Source: JAZDJP01 sp043803805 (GTDB taxonomy: Bacteria > Planctomycetota > JAZDJP01). From it: DNA of 45,859 bases. Position numbers and translations under genes: made by a program. Location: assembly GCA_043803805.1 (NCBI GenBank), contig JAZDJP010000116.1, forward strand, positions 1-45,859, read 5' to 3'. The notes beneath the pieces were generated by a model. That model saw nothing but the letters and a program-made list of their open reading frames with translations. It had not been told where the DNA came from and did not search any database. Positions 7,651 to 16,956 of the stretch are shown piece after piece; position 1 is the stretch's first letter; each line of letters opens with the position of its first letter.

Positions 7651-9072
7651 TCACAGGGGGATTTCGATCTCCAGTCGCGCGTGCATCTCCTCGACGGCGG
7701 CCTGGAGGCACCCGCGGGCAACCGACCGCAGGGGATCCCGCGCGAGACGCACCTCGGCCACGTCAATGGGAAGATGGGACTTCTCAAGCTCCTCCCGGAA
7801 GACCCGGGTGAAATTCCCTGCGAGAGAAGTCCCCCCGCTCAATACGATGTCCACCGGTTTCTGGAAGGACGGGACGCCGTGCCCGCTCTCGAAACGCTCC
7901 CGGATGGTTTGAAGGGTATACTGGATGAGGTTCCGGTAGTAGATGACAATGGCCTCCTCGACACGGTTTCCGGGTTTCAGAAGATCCACCCCCCCCTCTT
8001 TCACGGAGCAAACTTCGCTCGTGGTCATACCGAATGAGGCCGCCACGTTCTCGTCAATCCAGTCGCCCCCCCGGGAGGTCGAGAAGGCCACCGCCGGGAC
8101 GGACTTGTAGGAAAGGCACACGTTGAACATCCCGCCGCCGCAGGAGATGCCGATGCCCGTGTAATCGCTCTCTTCGAGTTCCGAAAAGACCACCGCGTGC
8201 CCCTCGACAACCGCCTTGGGCGTGAACCCCAGCCGGTGCAGGAGCGATTCGAGCGCCCCGCGATGGTAGATGACGTTCCGCCCGGAATCGGTGGGATCCG
8301 CCGGAACGGAGAAGGCGCAGAGCTCACCCTCCCGGCGCGGCTTCCCGAGGACCCGCTGGATCAGAATCTCCACCATCCGGAGGGCCTCCTGTTCAAGGGG
8401 GCTGATGAGGCCATCCTTCATGGGCCGGCGTGTGTTCCGTTGGAAGATGTTGGCGAGTTCGAACGCCGCGTCCCCGACGACAAAGCCGCGGCCGCCGTGG
8501 AGGATATGCGGAATGCCCAGGTGCTGAAGCATTCTTCCGGTGAAGGCATCGGAACGCACATCGAGAAAGGCATTCCGCTGAAGGTTGAAACAGTCGAGGC
8601 CGTTCCCCTTCCGACGCACCACCCCGACGATGTTCGTGGTTCCGACGTCCAACCCCCGACACGGCAGGATGTCGAGCATCGAGAAATCGGCGAGCTTTCC
8701 GGAAAACTCCCCGCCGCCCGATGCCTCATGCACCACGATGTCCTGGACGTGCCGCCGGAGATCCTCCAGAAGCGCCGGGGTGGCCCCCCCGGCCTGGAGG
8801 CGCCGCCCGGTCTCGAGGAAATACTGCCAGTGGCGCCGGCCTTCGCGCGGGCTTGAGGCCGTCTCCCCCGCCAGCACAACGCGGTTGAGAAACCCCACCC
8901 ATTCCGACGAAAGGTTGTAGCGGGCCGCCATCCCCGACATCATGCGCTGGCGGGCATAGGCCCCCAGGCGCGCGAGCTCCACGAGGGCGGCATCCCCCCC
9001 CTTCTCCCCCTCGCTGCGAAGGAGACTGAAGAGCTGTTCCCGGAACCGCCGCGCTTCCTTCATGTCACTCAC
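7651..9072 (-). CDS. Actin/MreB-like ATPase with N-terminal helical extension
   Basis: A 473-residue protein. Residues 1 to about 135 are helical and unique. From about 138 it aligns with the neighbouring 328-residue protein throughout: LDVGTTNIV (phosphate 1), VVEGHAVVF (connect/catalytic Glu), GIGISCGGGMFNV (phosphate 2) and VLSGGTSLAG (adenosine motif). These place it in the actin/Hsp70/FtsA superfamily, nearest to MreB/MamK-type or PilM-like proteins. The start GTG 9072 overlaps the stop of the upstream actin-like gene by eight bases; ATG 9063 is an alternative. The extension may mediate attachment to a partner or membrane (inference). Confidence 0.8.
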   Translation of the reverse strand: MSDMKEARRFREQLFSLLRSEGEKGGDAALVELARLGAYARQRMMSGMAARYNLSSEWVGFLNRVVLAGETASSPREGRRHWQYFLETGRRLQAGGATPALLEDLRRHVQDIVVHEASGGGEFSGKLADFSMLDILPCRGLDVGTTNIVGVVRRKGNGLDCFNLQRNAFLDVRSDAFTGRMLQHLGIPHILHGGRGFVVGDAAFELANIFQRNTRRPMKDGLISPLEQEALRMVEILIQRVLGKPRREGELCAFSVPADPTDSGRNVIYHRGALESLLHRLGFTPKAVVEGHAVVFSELEESDYTGIGISCGGGMFNVCLSYKSVPAVAFSTSRGGDWIDENVAASFGMTTSEVCSVKEGGVDLLKPGNRVEEAIVIYYRNLIQYTLQTIRERFESGHGVPSFQKPVDIVLSGGTSLAGNFTRVFREELEKSHLPIDVAEVRLARDPLRSVARGCLQAAVEEMHARLEIEIPL

Positions 9073-10051
9073 TCAAGGCCGCCATGAGACACCCCTTCGC
9101 CACCGCGTAGAAGGGGTCGGATGCCAGCCGGATATTCTTCACCGCGATGGGGAAATCCACCTTCTTGAACTCCTCCTCAAACACCGCGATAAAACCCGCC
9201 GCCATCGAGGTCCCCCCCGCGCAGACGATCTGCACGGGATCGGGAAAGCTGGGCATGTTGTCCGACGTCTCGAAACGGGTCTTGATATTGGTGAGGGTGT
9301 AATTAATAAGGTTCCGGTAGTAGATGACAACCGCCTCCTCCTCCCGATTCTTCGGCTTGGTGAGATCGATCCCCTTCTCCTTGAGGAGGGTCGCCCGGGC
9401 CGGTTTGATCCCGAGGACATTGGCGACATTGTTGTCGATCCAGTCGCCCCCGCGGGAGGTGGAGAAGGCCAGGGCCGGCATGGAACGGTAACTCACGCAG
9501 ACGTTGAACATCCCGCCGCCGCAGGAAATCCCGATCCCGGTGAAATCATCATCCGAGAGTTCCGCGAACACCACCGCATGCCCCTCCACGAAGGACCGCG
9601 GGGTGTAGTTGAGACTCTTCAGGAGTCCGTCGAACACCTCGCGGTGGTAGACGACGTTGAGATCACTGTCGATCGGATCCCCGGGCACGCTGTAGTAGCA
9701 AGCCATCCCCTCCTCCTCGGGTTTGCCCAGGATGCTCTCGATGAGCAGGCGCATGACGGGCAGGGCGTCGGCCTCCCGAGAGGAAATGAGCCCATCCTTC
9801 ATGGGCCGGCGCATGTTCTTGTTCAGGATGTTCGCCAGTTCGAACGCCGCGTCCCCGAGGACGAACATCTTCCGGTTCTGCATGACGTAGGGAACCTTCA
9901 GCTTCGTCAGCATGTTCTTGCTGTAGGCGTCCAACGGCACTTCGATGAAGGCGTTCCGCTGCTTCTTGGTGACGATCTTCCCCTTCTCGTCCTGAAACGC
10001 GGCGACGAGATTGACCGTCCCGATATCCAGCCCCTTGCCTTTATGCGTCAT
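9065..10051 (-). CDS. Actin/MreB-like ATPase, core-only paralogue
   Basis: 328 residues, about the size of MreB. Phosphate 1 LDIGTVNLV is at 8-16, the catalytic-type Glu in VEGHAVVFAE is near 156, phosphate 2 GIGISCGGGMFNV at 172-184, and the adenosine motif IVCAGGTSMAAG at 275-286. ATG 10051 is preceded by GGAGG. It shares a conserved block with its neighbour (ELANI.. then RRPMKDGLIS) not known to me from classic MreB or ParM, which suggests a separate subfamily. It lies 37 bases downstream of the coiled-coil gene and upstream of the longer actin-like gene. Filament formation is inference. Confidence 0.82.
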   Translation of the reverse strand: MTHKGKGLDIGTVNLVAAFQDEKGKIVTKKQRNAFIEVPLDAYSKNMLTKLKVPYVMQNRKMFVLGDAAFELANILNKNMRRPMKDGLISSREADALPVMRLLIESILGKPEEEGMACYYSVPGDPIDSDLNVVYHREVFDGLLKSLNYTPRSFVEGHAVVFAELSDDDFTGIGISCGGGMFNVCVSYRSMPALAFSTSRGGDWIDNNVANVLGIKPARATLLKEKGIDLTKPKNREEEAVVIYYRNLINYTLTNIKTRFETSDNMPSFPDPVQIVCAGGTSMAAGFIAVFEEEFKKVDFPIAVKNIRLASDPFYAVAKGCLMAALSE

Positions 10052-10088
10052 GACAGACCTCCGAAAAAGTCAAACGGACGTTGGTTGA

Positions 10089-11285
10089 TCAGGAACCCCT
10101 CAACTTCTTGAGTTTTGCCAGCGCGTCGTCCATCCCGCCCGAGTCGGACTTCTCCTGAATGCCGATCTTGGCGAGGTTGCTCTCGAGTTCCTCCTTGAAG
10201 AGATTCTCCAGGGACACGCTCCCCGGCTCGAAGGCCTCCCCGCTGGCCGCGGCGCGGATGCGCAGGTTCTGCAATTTTTTGTCCAGCCCCTCCACCATAT
10301 TCTGAAAAAGAGTCTCGAGATGCCCCTTCATGCGATCGTCCCGCCGGCCCAGATCATCCAGTCGCCCCCGGAGCTCGTCGCGCTCGTTCACCCGGCCCAC
10401 AAGCGCCCGCACCTCGGCCTCAAGCTCGCGGATCCTCCCCTCGCGGGCCTCGATTTCGGGCTTTACCGAGGCAGCGCCCTCCGCAAATCGCACCCGGGCG
10501 GTCTCGCCGGCCTGCCGCAGCGCTTCGGTCAATGCCGCCTTGACCTGTGTCGCCTCGCGGGCGCGCCGATCCTCCGCCGCCTGCGCCTCCTGCTCCAGCG
10601 TCCGCAGGCGATTCTCCTGTTCCTCCAGTTTCGGACGGAGCGCGGCGGCGCCCTCTTCGAAACGCCGATTCGCAACCTCCTCCGCGAGGCGCCGCTGGTT
10701 CGCGATCTCCTGCTTCAGCCCTTCCGCCTCGGCGGCCTGGCGCGCGGCGCCCTCGCCGGCCTGCCGCAACGCTTCGGCCAATGCCGCCTTGACCTGTGTC
10801 ACCTCGCGGGCGCGCCGATCCTCCGCCGCCTGTGCCTCCTGCTCCAGCGTCCGCAGGCGATTCTCCTGTTCCTCCAGCTTCGGGCGGAGGGACGCCACCC
10901 CCTCCTCGAAACGTTTCCGCCCCTCCTCCGGCCGGAGTTTGTTCAGGACGGCCAGCTGCTGCTGCAGGTTCTCGACCTGCCGGATGAGATCATTCTTGCT
11001 CTGCTCGGCCAGTTCCGCCTGTTCCTTCGTGGCGGTGTGCTCACGGACGAGCCGGTCGAGCTCCTTCCGCGAGGCGTCGATGATCTTCTGCCGCTCCTGC
11101 TCGGACAGCACCGTCGTCCGGGTCGAGATGATGCGCTGGACGGCCTCCTCGATGAACTGCTTGATCTGGGGCTCGTTGAGGACTTTGACGCGTTTGATGC
11201 CGCGCTTGGCAAGCTCCTCGAGCGTCGTCCGGGACGTACTCTGCTCGAGTGCGCCCTGAATGTCAAATTCGGTCTCGCCGGGCAT
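10089..11285 (-). CDS. Long coiled-coil protein, first gene of the actin-like operon
   Basis: 398 residues from ATG 11285, with GGGGGAGG nine bases upstream. The N-terminal 60 residues (with KRGIKRVKVLNEPQIKQFIE) form a compact domain, and residues of about 60-330 are a near-continuous heptad coiled coil. Two almost identical blocks (RPKLEEQENRLRTLEQEAQA and following residues) are spaced 83 residues apart. The C-terminal segment is again less repetitive (SVSLENLFKEELESNLAKIG). There is no signal peptide or membrane segment. Co-transcription with two actin-like ATPases suggests an adaptor, scaffold or filament-crosslinking partner. I do not recognise a named family. Confidence 0.72.
   Translation of the reverse strand: MPGETEFDIQGALEQSTSRTTLEELAKRGIKRVKVLNEPQIKQFIEEAVQRIISTRTTVLSEQERQKIIDASRKELDRLVREHTATKEQAELAEQSKNDLIRQVENLQQQLAVLNKLRPEEGRKRFEEGVASLRPKLEEQENRLRTLEQEAQAAEDRRAREVTQVKAALAEALRQAGEGAARQAAEAEGLKQEIANQRRLAEEVANRRFEEGAAALRPKLEEQENRLRTLEQEAQAAEDRRAREATQVKAALTEALRQAGETARVRFAEGAASVKPEIEAREGRIRELEAEVRALVGRVNERDELRGRLDDLGRRDDRMKGHLETLFQNMVEGLDKKLQNLRIRAAASGEAFEPGSVSLENLFKEELESNLAKIGIQEKSDSGGMDDALAKLKKLRGS
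10504..10889. repeat. Two near-identical ~137-bp direct repeats inside the coiled-coil gene
   Basis: Unit one spans about 10504-10640 and unit two about 10753-10889, offset by 249 bases (83 codons). They differ at only scattered positions, including synonymous ones, so this is a recent internal duplication rather than generic coiled-coil similarity. Confidence 0.75.
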
Positions 11286-11379
11286 GCGGCAACGCCTCCC
11301 CCAGTACCACGCCCCCGGAAACCGGCCTCCGATGATCCGGTCTTCGTGCCATACAATCATCTTCCGCCCTGGCGCCGTG

Positions 11380-12129
11380 CTACATCTCCTCCCGCCGTCC
11401 CTCCGCGAACGGTCGCACCCGCGCCACGCATGCCTTCAGTTCCGGCAGCGGGTTGTCGGCATTCCCCTCGTACTCGATGGTGAGATACCCGTTGAAGCCG
11501 ACGGCGCGCAGGGTGTCGAAGAATCCCGCAAGCTTGAGCCCGCCGTCCCCGAGAATAACATCCTTGCGGGAACCGTCGGCGCCAAACACGAAATCCTTGA
11601 GGTGGACGCCGAAGAGACGCCTCGCGAACCGCCCCACGGCCGCGACCGGATCCCCGCCCGAATCCAGAAGCCACGCCGTGTCAAGGCACAGGCCGATACG
11701 GGGGCTGGCGCCCTTGAAGAGGGCCTCGAGCTGTTCCGGGGAACCATAGCGGTGCTTCCGGCCGTGATTATGAACCGCAACGGGGATACGATACTCCTCC
11801 GTGAGCCGGTCGAGAAGCGGCACGGCCTCCGGGTCAGGATCGCCGCCGATGGCCCTGACGCCCGCGGCCTTTCCAAGTTCGAAGATTCGCCGGGTGGCCG
11901 CTTCGTCCGCCGTCAACTTGAAGATGCCACAGGCGTCTATCACGAACCCTGCCCGTTTCAGAACGCCGACCCCCGCATGGACCTTTTCAGCCCCCGCGTC
12001 CGGAGAAAGATGTCCGCCATACAATTCAATATGACCAAGCCCCGCCGCCTTGACGCTGTCCGCGAGCGTCTGAAGCTCCTTGAACTTGCGAAAGGTGTAA
12101 CTTTGCACCCCGAGGGCATAAACAACCAC
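11380..12129 (-). CDS. Sugar phosphate isomerase/epimerase (xylose-isomerase-like TIM barrel)
   Basis: 249 residues from GTG 12129, chosen because GGGAGG lies six bases upstream and the conserved first strand (YALGVQSYTFRKF) follows at once. Barrel landmarks are HIELYGGHL, IPVAVHNHG, IGLCLDTAW, FGVHLKDF and the final LTIEYEG, which supply the His/Asp/Glu metal ligands typical of the AP-endonuclease-2/IolE family. It probably isomerises or epimerises a sugar or keto-sugar. It is divergent from the tagaturonate epimerase, which supports a place in uronate or sugar catabolism; the exact substrate is unknown. Confidence 0.82.
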   Translation of the reverse strand: MVVYALGVQSYTFRKFKELQTLADSVKAAGLGHIELYGGHLSPDAGAEKVHAGVGVLKRAGFVIDACGIFKLTADEAATRRIFELGKAAGVRAIGGDPDPEAVPLLDRLTEEYRIPVAVHNHGRKHRYGSPEQLEALFKGASPRIGLCLDTAWLLDSGGDPVAAVGRFARRLFGVHLKDFVFGADGSRKDVILGDGGLKLAGFFDTLRAVGFNGYLTIEYEGNADNPLPELKACVARVRPFAEGRREEM

Positions 12130-12348
12130 GAACGGCCTCCCGTCAATATGCGGGGCGCTCCCGACCGGGGGCCGGAGCGGCCATCCCCTCTTCCGGAGGC
12201 GAATTATACCCGGTCCACTCCGGGCGTCCACGATTATCGTTCCCGATTCTCCGGGCTCCGCCGCCGCCCCGCTTCCCCGTGCGACATTCCGCTGGAATCG
12301 GCGGGAGACCCCATTAGAATGGGAAATTCCTCCAAAACAGGATTTCAC

Positions 12349-13989
12349 ATGGACCCCCGAAAGCTCATCACCCGCGAAAAAACGCCCCGCCACCTCGAGG
12401 CCGGCGACGCCGACGCCCTCGCCGGATCCCTCCGGGATCTTCTCGAAAAGGAATCGGCCGCGCTACCCGACGAATCCGCGGCATGGACCCTGTATCCGGC
12501 ATCGGCCGTCACGGTCCTGGACGGGATTTTTCTCGCGGCCCGAAAGGGGGCCGCGCGGCACCTTCTCGCCCTCCACTCCGCCGTCCTCGCCCCGGCCTGG
12601 AAATCCCGGTTCACGGGAACGACCCGCGGCGGAAGGGAAATGGCCCTGCACATCCTTCCCGCCAACGAGGAGAACATGGCGGTCCTCCGGTCGCTCCTGC
12701 CTTTCCTCCGAGCCAAACCGCCCGGCACAACCCCCTCCTTCGGTTTCGGCGACCGGCTGGGCCTGGCCACACCGGGCCACGTTGCGGCGGTGAGGGGTTC
12801 GGGACTCTTCCCCATCCTCGCCCAGCAGTCCATCCGGGAACTCGCCCGCACGAACCGCACCCCGCGCCAGGTCATGGATGACGCCACGTTCGGGGCCTTT
12901 CTGTCGGGCTACGCGGACGGCTTCGGGGCCGATGCCGACCATCTGAAAACCACGGAAGACATCGACCGGATGGCCGGGGCCGGATTCAACTTCTTCACGC
13001 TCGACCCCTCCGCCTTCGTGGACGACCATGTCAACCAGGATCCGCCGGACGTTCTCCGGGACAAATACGAGAAAACGACGCAGGCCGTCCGCGGCTCCTA
13101 CCACTGGCGCAAACGCTACCTCGAACGCTCCTTCGTCTTCCCGATCGAGGGCGACCCGGACGGTTTCACGGTGACGTTCGACGAAGAGACCCTCTTCCGG
13201 ACCGCGGTGAAATACGGACGGGCGGTGAAACACGCGGCGGAAATGGCCCAGCACGCCTCCCGCGTCATGGGGACGAAACCCTTTGAGATCGAGATGTCCG
13301 TGGACGAAACCTCCCTCCCCACGACCACCGCCGAGCACCTGTTCATCGTGTTGGAACTGCAGGAGCGCCAGGTGCACCTGGCCAGCCTCGCCCCCCGCTT
13401 CACGGGCCATTTCGAAAAGGGGGTGGACTACAAGGGCGACCCGGCCCACTTTGAGACGGCCCTCCGGCGCCACAAGGCCATTTCCCAAAAGCACGGGGCG
13501 TACAAGATCAGCGTCCACAGCGGAAGCGACAAGTTCGCCGTCTACCCCGCCCTCGCCCGCGTCATGCACCCCTTCTTCCATGTGAAAACGGCGGGGACGA
13601 GCTACCTCGAGGCCCTGCGCGTGGCCGCCCGGAAAGACACCGCGTTTTTCCGGGAGATCGTCGGATTCTGCCGCGACCGCTACGACACCGACAAGGCCAC
13701 CTACCACGTTTCGGCGGCGCTCAAGGACGTGGCGCCGCCGGACAAGCTCCCCGACGCGCGCCTGGAAGGCGACTACCTGGACAAGGATCCCGGCCGGCAA
13801 ATTCTCCACGTGACGTTCGGATCGGTGTTGCTCGACCCGGCCCTGAAGGAACGGATCATGGCGCTTCTCGTGAAGGAAGAGGAAACCTACGACGGCGTCC
13901 TGAAAACCCACCTTGGGAAACACGTCAAACTGCTCGCGCCGCCGGTGGCCGCCCAGACCTCCACGCCCATCGGGACGCCGGAGTCGTAA
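12349..13989 (+). CDS. uxaE: Tagaturonate epimerase family protein
   Basis: 546 residues from ATG 12349, with AGGA six bases upstream. Long stretches match the UxaE family: FGFGDRLGLATPGH, ARTNRTPRQVMDDATFG, AGAGFNFFTLDPSAFVDDH, EMSVDETSLPTT and KISVHSGSDKFAVYP. UxaE interconverts D-tagaturonate and D-fructuronate, joining galacturonate breakdown to the mannonate/2-keto-3-deoxygluconate route. The protein is slightly longer than usual at the N-terminus. The ketodeoxygluconate-type kinase at 16999 would act later in the same route; mannonate dehydrogenase and dehydratase are not in the window. It converges with the glycosidase gene, with 27 bases between. Confidence 0.88.
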   Translation: MDPRKLITREKTPRHLEAGDADALAGSLRDLLEKESAALPDESAAWTLYPASAVTVLDGIFLAARKGAARHLLALHSAVLAPAWKSRFTGTTRGGREMALHILPANEENMAVLRSLLPFLRAKPPGTTPSFGFGDRLGLATPGHVAAVRGSGLFPILAQQSIRELARTNRTPRQVMDDATFGAFLSGYADGFGADADHLKTTEDIDRMAGAGFNFFTLDPSAFVDDHVNQDPPDVLRDKYEKTTQAVRGSYHWRKRYLERSFVFPIEGDPDGFTVTFDEETLFRTAVKYGRAVKHAAEMAQHASRVMGTKPFEIEMSVDETSLPTTTAEHLFIVLELQERQVHLASLAPRFTGHFEKGVDYKGDPAHFETALRRHKAISQKHGAYKISVHSGSDKFAVYPALARVMHPFFHVKTAGTSYLEALRVAARKDTAFFREIVGFCRDRYDTDKATYHVSAALKDVAPPDKLPDARLEGDYLDKDPGRQILHVTFGSVLLDPALKERIMALLVKEEETYDGVLKTHLGKHVKLLAPPVAAQTSTPIGTPES

Positions 13990-14016
13990 TCGCCCTCCGA
14001 CCCCAGTTGCCGGGAT

Positions 14017-15996
14017 TTAGAACCGCACGATGACCGTCCTGTGGTTCTTGATGCCCTCCACCGTCACCGTGAGTTTTCCGCCGGAAAACCGGAACTTCTC
14101 AGGCCGCTCGGGATACTTCTCCGCCTTGTCATCCTGCGAAATGGATACCACGGCGGCGGGCCGTTCCGGGATGTCGAGGCTCACCACCGCCCGGGCCGTT
14201 TTCTCGGGATACCGATGGTGGACCAGATGCACCAGACACTCGCCCGAGTCCTCCCGGCGGGCGACGTGGACATAGATTTTCCCTTCCGTCTTCACCCGGA
14301 CGCCAAACCCCGCGGGGACAAGCCCGTCCAACGCCGCGTCGATGTCCGCGGCATTCCGGGGAAGCATCAGCCCGTCATGACCGATGTCCCAGTTCTCCGG
14401 CGTGCGCGGCTTCCGGTCAACGTCCATCGCGCGGATCCACACCACACGCCCCTTCCCCGCTTTCCGCCGGATGACATTCCCGCCGGAGCCGAGCGAATCG
14501 GACCCGATGAGTTCATGAAAGGCGTTCAGCGGCTTCAAGGCCTTTTCGTAATCCTTCATGGTCCGGATCCGGGAAACGCGCTGGCGACGGATGCGATAGT
14601 AGCGGTCGTAAACCCCGGAGGCGCCGGTCAGGAGCAGACGGCCGCCGCCCCGGACATATTTCACGATGGCATCCCTCACCCCGTCGGCCATCACCTCGGC
14701 GCCGGCGACGACGAGCAGATCGTATGCGCCCTTGAGACCGTTCAAGCTCCCGTTGTGGACGAAATCGAACGGGATGCGCCGCTCGATGAAATATTGCTCG
14801 ATGGCAAGCGTCTCCTCCCACGGGTCCCAGCGGTTGTAGGCAAGGCTGTTGCGCTCGCGCAAGACCGCGACGCGCGCGCAGGACACGGCACGAAGCTGAT
14901 ACGCCTTGTATTTTTTCCAGAAGGCCAGCGGCGCCGTGGAGGCGGCGCGGTCCTCGCAGAAATCCAGGACACTGCTCGGCCCCAGATGGGCGCCGCCGAA
15001 GGCCCGCACCCATTTCTTGGCGCGGCAAGGCCCGATGAGGGCGCCTTTGGCGTTTAACCCCGGAACGGGATTCGCCTCGTCGTAGATCAGATGGATTCCC
15101 GGATACATGAGATCGAAATCAATCCCGCGCCAGAACGCCGATGCGAATCCATCCCCCGCGCCGGCATTCATCTCCACAAAGACGTTGGGATTGCGGCGGC
15201 GGATGAAATCCGCCAGGCGCCGGATGGCGCCTCCGAGCGCGTGGCACTTGAAATCAATCCACGCCCAGTGATGCGGCGGCATGGCCCGCCAGAACTTCGC
15301 CGCCGGGTTGTGCTGATTGAACCACGGCACGGTGGCATGGGAGAAATCCCGCATCCCGAAGATTTCCTCCCCGCGATCCCCGGCGTAGCGCTCCTGCAGG
15401 TACTCCCGGAACAGGCGCGCGCACCGTTCGCAATGACAGGCCTCCGGCTCCGCCTGTATCCCGATGTTGTCGAAATGGATTCCGTCGGCCCCGGCGTCGA
15501 TCGCCCGCGCGAGAACCTTCTCCATGTAGCCCAGGTATCCTTCCGAGGTAAAGCATGGACGCCGGCGAAAACACTGGAACGTCACCTGGCAGCTTGTGGG
15601 TTGCCCGTGCTGGGTCCGGGCCACCCAGTTCACCGCGTCCGGCTCCTCCCGGAGAAGGGTGTCGAGCGTAAGTGACCCGAACGAATGATAGCACACCGCC
15701 CGCAGGCCAAGGTCGCGGCACACGGGGAACAGCCGCGCGACCTGATCCTGGCATTCCCGCTCGTGCTCAATCCCGTAGCCTTTCCACCAGTTGAACCAGA
15801 CCTGGTTGCATCCTTTCCTTGCGATATGTTCCAGAAACGCGCGGCTCCGCTGGAAATCATAAATCCGCTTCTGGTTGTCACCGCTTCTTCCGGCGCTCAT
15901 GCGTACGAAATAAAGCGGTTCCCACATCCCGAAAATGCGGACGCCCTCCCGGAAAATCCACGCGGCGCTTTTCTCCGGCATTTTCGTCGGATTCAT
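14017..15996 (-). CDS. Glycosidase-like TIM barrel with GH42-type trimerisation domain
   Basis: 659 residues without a signal peptide, so probably cytoplasmic. The N-terminal half is a (beta/alpha)8-like domain with DGIHFDNIG and FVEMNAGAGDG as candidate acidic catalytic sites, and a CHCERCARLF cysteine cluster seen in several uncharacterised glycosidase-like families. Around residues 400-470, YDLLVVAGAEVMADGVRDAI and GGGRLLLTG match the flavodoxin-like trimerisation domain of GH42 beta-galactosidases. A beta-sandwich tail follows. ATG 15996 overlaps the stop of the phosphodiesterase gene (ATGA). It probably processes an imported oligosaccharide; specificity is unknown. Confidence 0.72.
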   Translation of the reverse strand: MNPTKMPEKSAAWIFREGVRIFGMWEPLYFVRMSAGRSGDNQKRIYDFQRSRAFLEHIARKGCNQVWFNWWKGYGIEHERECQDQVARLFPVCRDLGLRAVCYHSFGSLTLDTLLREEPDAVNWVARTQHGQPTSCQVTFQCFRRRPCFTSEGYLGYMEKVLARAIDAGADGIHFDNIGIQAEPEACHCERCARLFREYLQERYAGDRGEEIFGMRDFSHATVPWFNQHNPAAKFWRAMPPHHWAWIDFKCHALGGAIRRLADFIRRRNPNVFVEMNAGAGDGFASAFWRGIDFDLMYPGIHLIYDEANPVPGLNAKGALIGPCRAKKWVRAFGGAHLGPSSVLDFCEDRAASTAPLAFWKKYKAYQLRAVSCARVAVLRERNSLAYNRWDPWEETLAIEQYFIERRIPFDFVHNGSLNGLKGAYDLLVVAGAEVMADGVRDAIVKYVRGGGRLLLTGASGVYDRYYRIRRQRVSRIRTMKDYEKALKPLNAFHELIGSDSLGSGGNVIRRKAGKGRVVWIRAMDVDRKPRTPENWDIGHDGLMLPRNAADIDAALDGLVPAGFGVRVKTEGKIYVHVARREDSGECLVHLVHHRYPEKTARAVVSLDIPERPAAVVSISQDDKAEKYPERPEKFRFSGGKLTVTVEGIKNHRTVIVRF

Positions 15997-16949
15997 GGAA
16001 GGACCTCCCCCACCGCTTTCCCGTCAATTCCCTTCGGAAACACAAGCCCCAGGAAGGCCAGCGCGGTGGGCGCCGTGTCCACGAGACGGACGGGATTCTT
16101 CACGGAAAGCCCGGGGCTCACATTCGGCCCCACGCAGATCCACGGAATCGTGATTTCCTCGGGGGAATCCCCTCCGTGGGTGTGGTCCATTCCCCCGTGA
16201 TCGGCCGTGACAATAAAAACCGTCTTGTCGGAGAGGGCCGCATCCCCGATGGTCTTCACGAGAATCCCCACCGCCTGATCCACGAAATTAAGTTCCCTGA
16301 TGTAATCGGATGACATCCATCCGGTGGAGTGTCCCGCGGCATCCATTTCGGCGAAATGAACGACCGTCAGGGCGAATTTTCGACGGGGCCATTCCGAGGC
16401 GAATGCCGCCGCGATCCCCGCGGCCGAAACATCCCGCCGGCTGAAGCCGTCCGGTTCCGGACCGTATGTGAAATCCACATCCCCGGGCCTGGCCAGATAT
16501 CGCAACTTCCCCTTTGCAAAGAAAAGCGCCGTCGTTCGCCCCGCCTGCTTCACCGTGGAAAACACCGTCGGAAACTCGACATTCCCCCCGCGGCTGTCGT
16601 TCCAATCCACCCCGTGCCGCCGCGCCTCCAGCCCCGTGACGAGCGAAACGTGGCTTGGGAGGGTATCCGTGGGCATCGTGCCCCGGGCCTTCGCGAAGGC
16701 GCCCTGCCGGATGAGCCCCTGGAGAACCGGCGCCTCGGCCTTCGGAATGGCGTCCGGCCGCAACCCGTCGAGACTCACGATGACCGCGTAATCCGCACGC
16801 GCCTTGATTTCTGGGGGAATCCCGCGAACGGCGGCAGACGAGTCCGTACGGGGGGAAGCCCCCGGTGATTCCGGCGCGGCGGGACGTCCGCACCCGGCCG
16901 CGAGGGCCAGGACAAAAACCAGCAACACCGCCGTCTTGAATTTATTCAT
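15993..16949 (-). CDS. Alkaline-phosphatase-superfamily phosphodiesterase lipoprotein
   Basis: 318 residues. The N-terminus ends in a lipobox (LALAAGC), so it is a lipoprotein. Type I phosphodiesterase / nucleotide pyrophosphatase motifs are clear: VSLDGLRPDAI (metal-binding Asp), MPTDTLPSHVSLVTG (nucleophile Thr), HFAEMDAAGHSTGW, and VTADHGGMDHTHGG (Asp/His ligands). The start ATG 16949 was chosen over ATG 16958, which lies inside the TATAAT box. It hydrolyses a phosphodiester or phosphomonoester outside the cytoplasm. It is translationally coupled to the glycosidase gene, suggesting joint use of a phosphorylated or sulphated glycan-like substrate (inference). Confidence 0.85.
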   Translation of the reverse strand: MNKFKTAVLLVFVLALAAGCGRPAAPESPGASPRTDSSAAVRGIPPEIKARADYAVIVSLDGLRPDAIPKAEAPVLQGLIRQGAFAKARGTMPTDTLPSHVSLVTGLEARRHGVDWNDSRGGNVEFPTVFSTVKQAGRTTALFFAKGKLRYLARPGDVDFTYGPEPDGFSRRDVSAAGIAAAFASEWPRRKFALTVVHFAEMDAAGHSTGWMSSDYIRELNFVDQAVGILVKTIGDAALSDKTVFIVTADHGGMDHTHGGDSPEEITIPWICVGPNVSPGLSVKNPVRLVDTAPTALAFLGLVFPKGIDGKAVGEVLP

Positions 16950-16956
16950 GAGATGC

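Noticed and set aside
6531..7787. 418-residue minus-strand frame opposite the MFS gene
   Set aside because: Glu/Gly/Arg/His-rich translation typical of the complement of a hydrophobic membrane protein.
10320..11483. 387-residue plus-strand frame opposite the coiled-coil gene
   Set aside because: Low-complexity Leu/Arg/Arg-Ser-rich translation antisense to a well-supported gene with a ribosome site; an effect of high GC content.
11260..12348. Long N-terminal extension of the tagaturonate epimerase frame
   Set aside because: It runs antisense to the sugar isomerase and coiled-coil genes; homology begins at ATG 12349.
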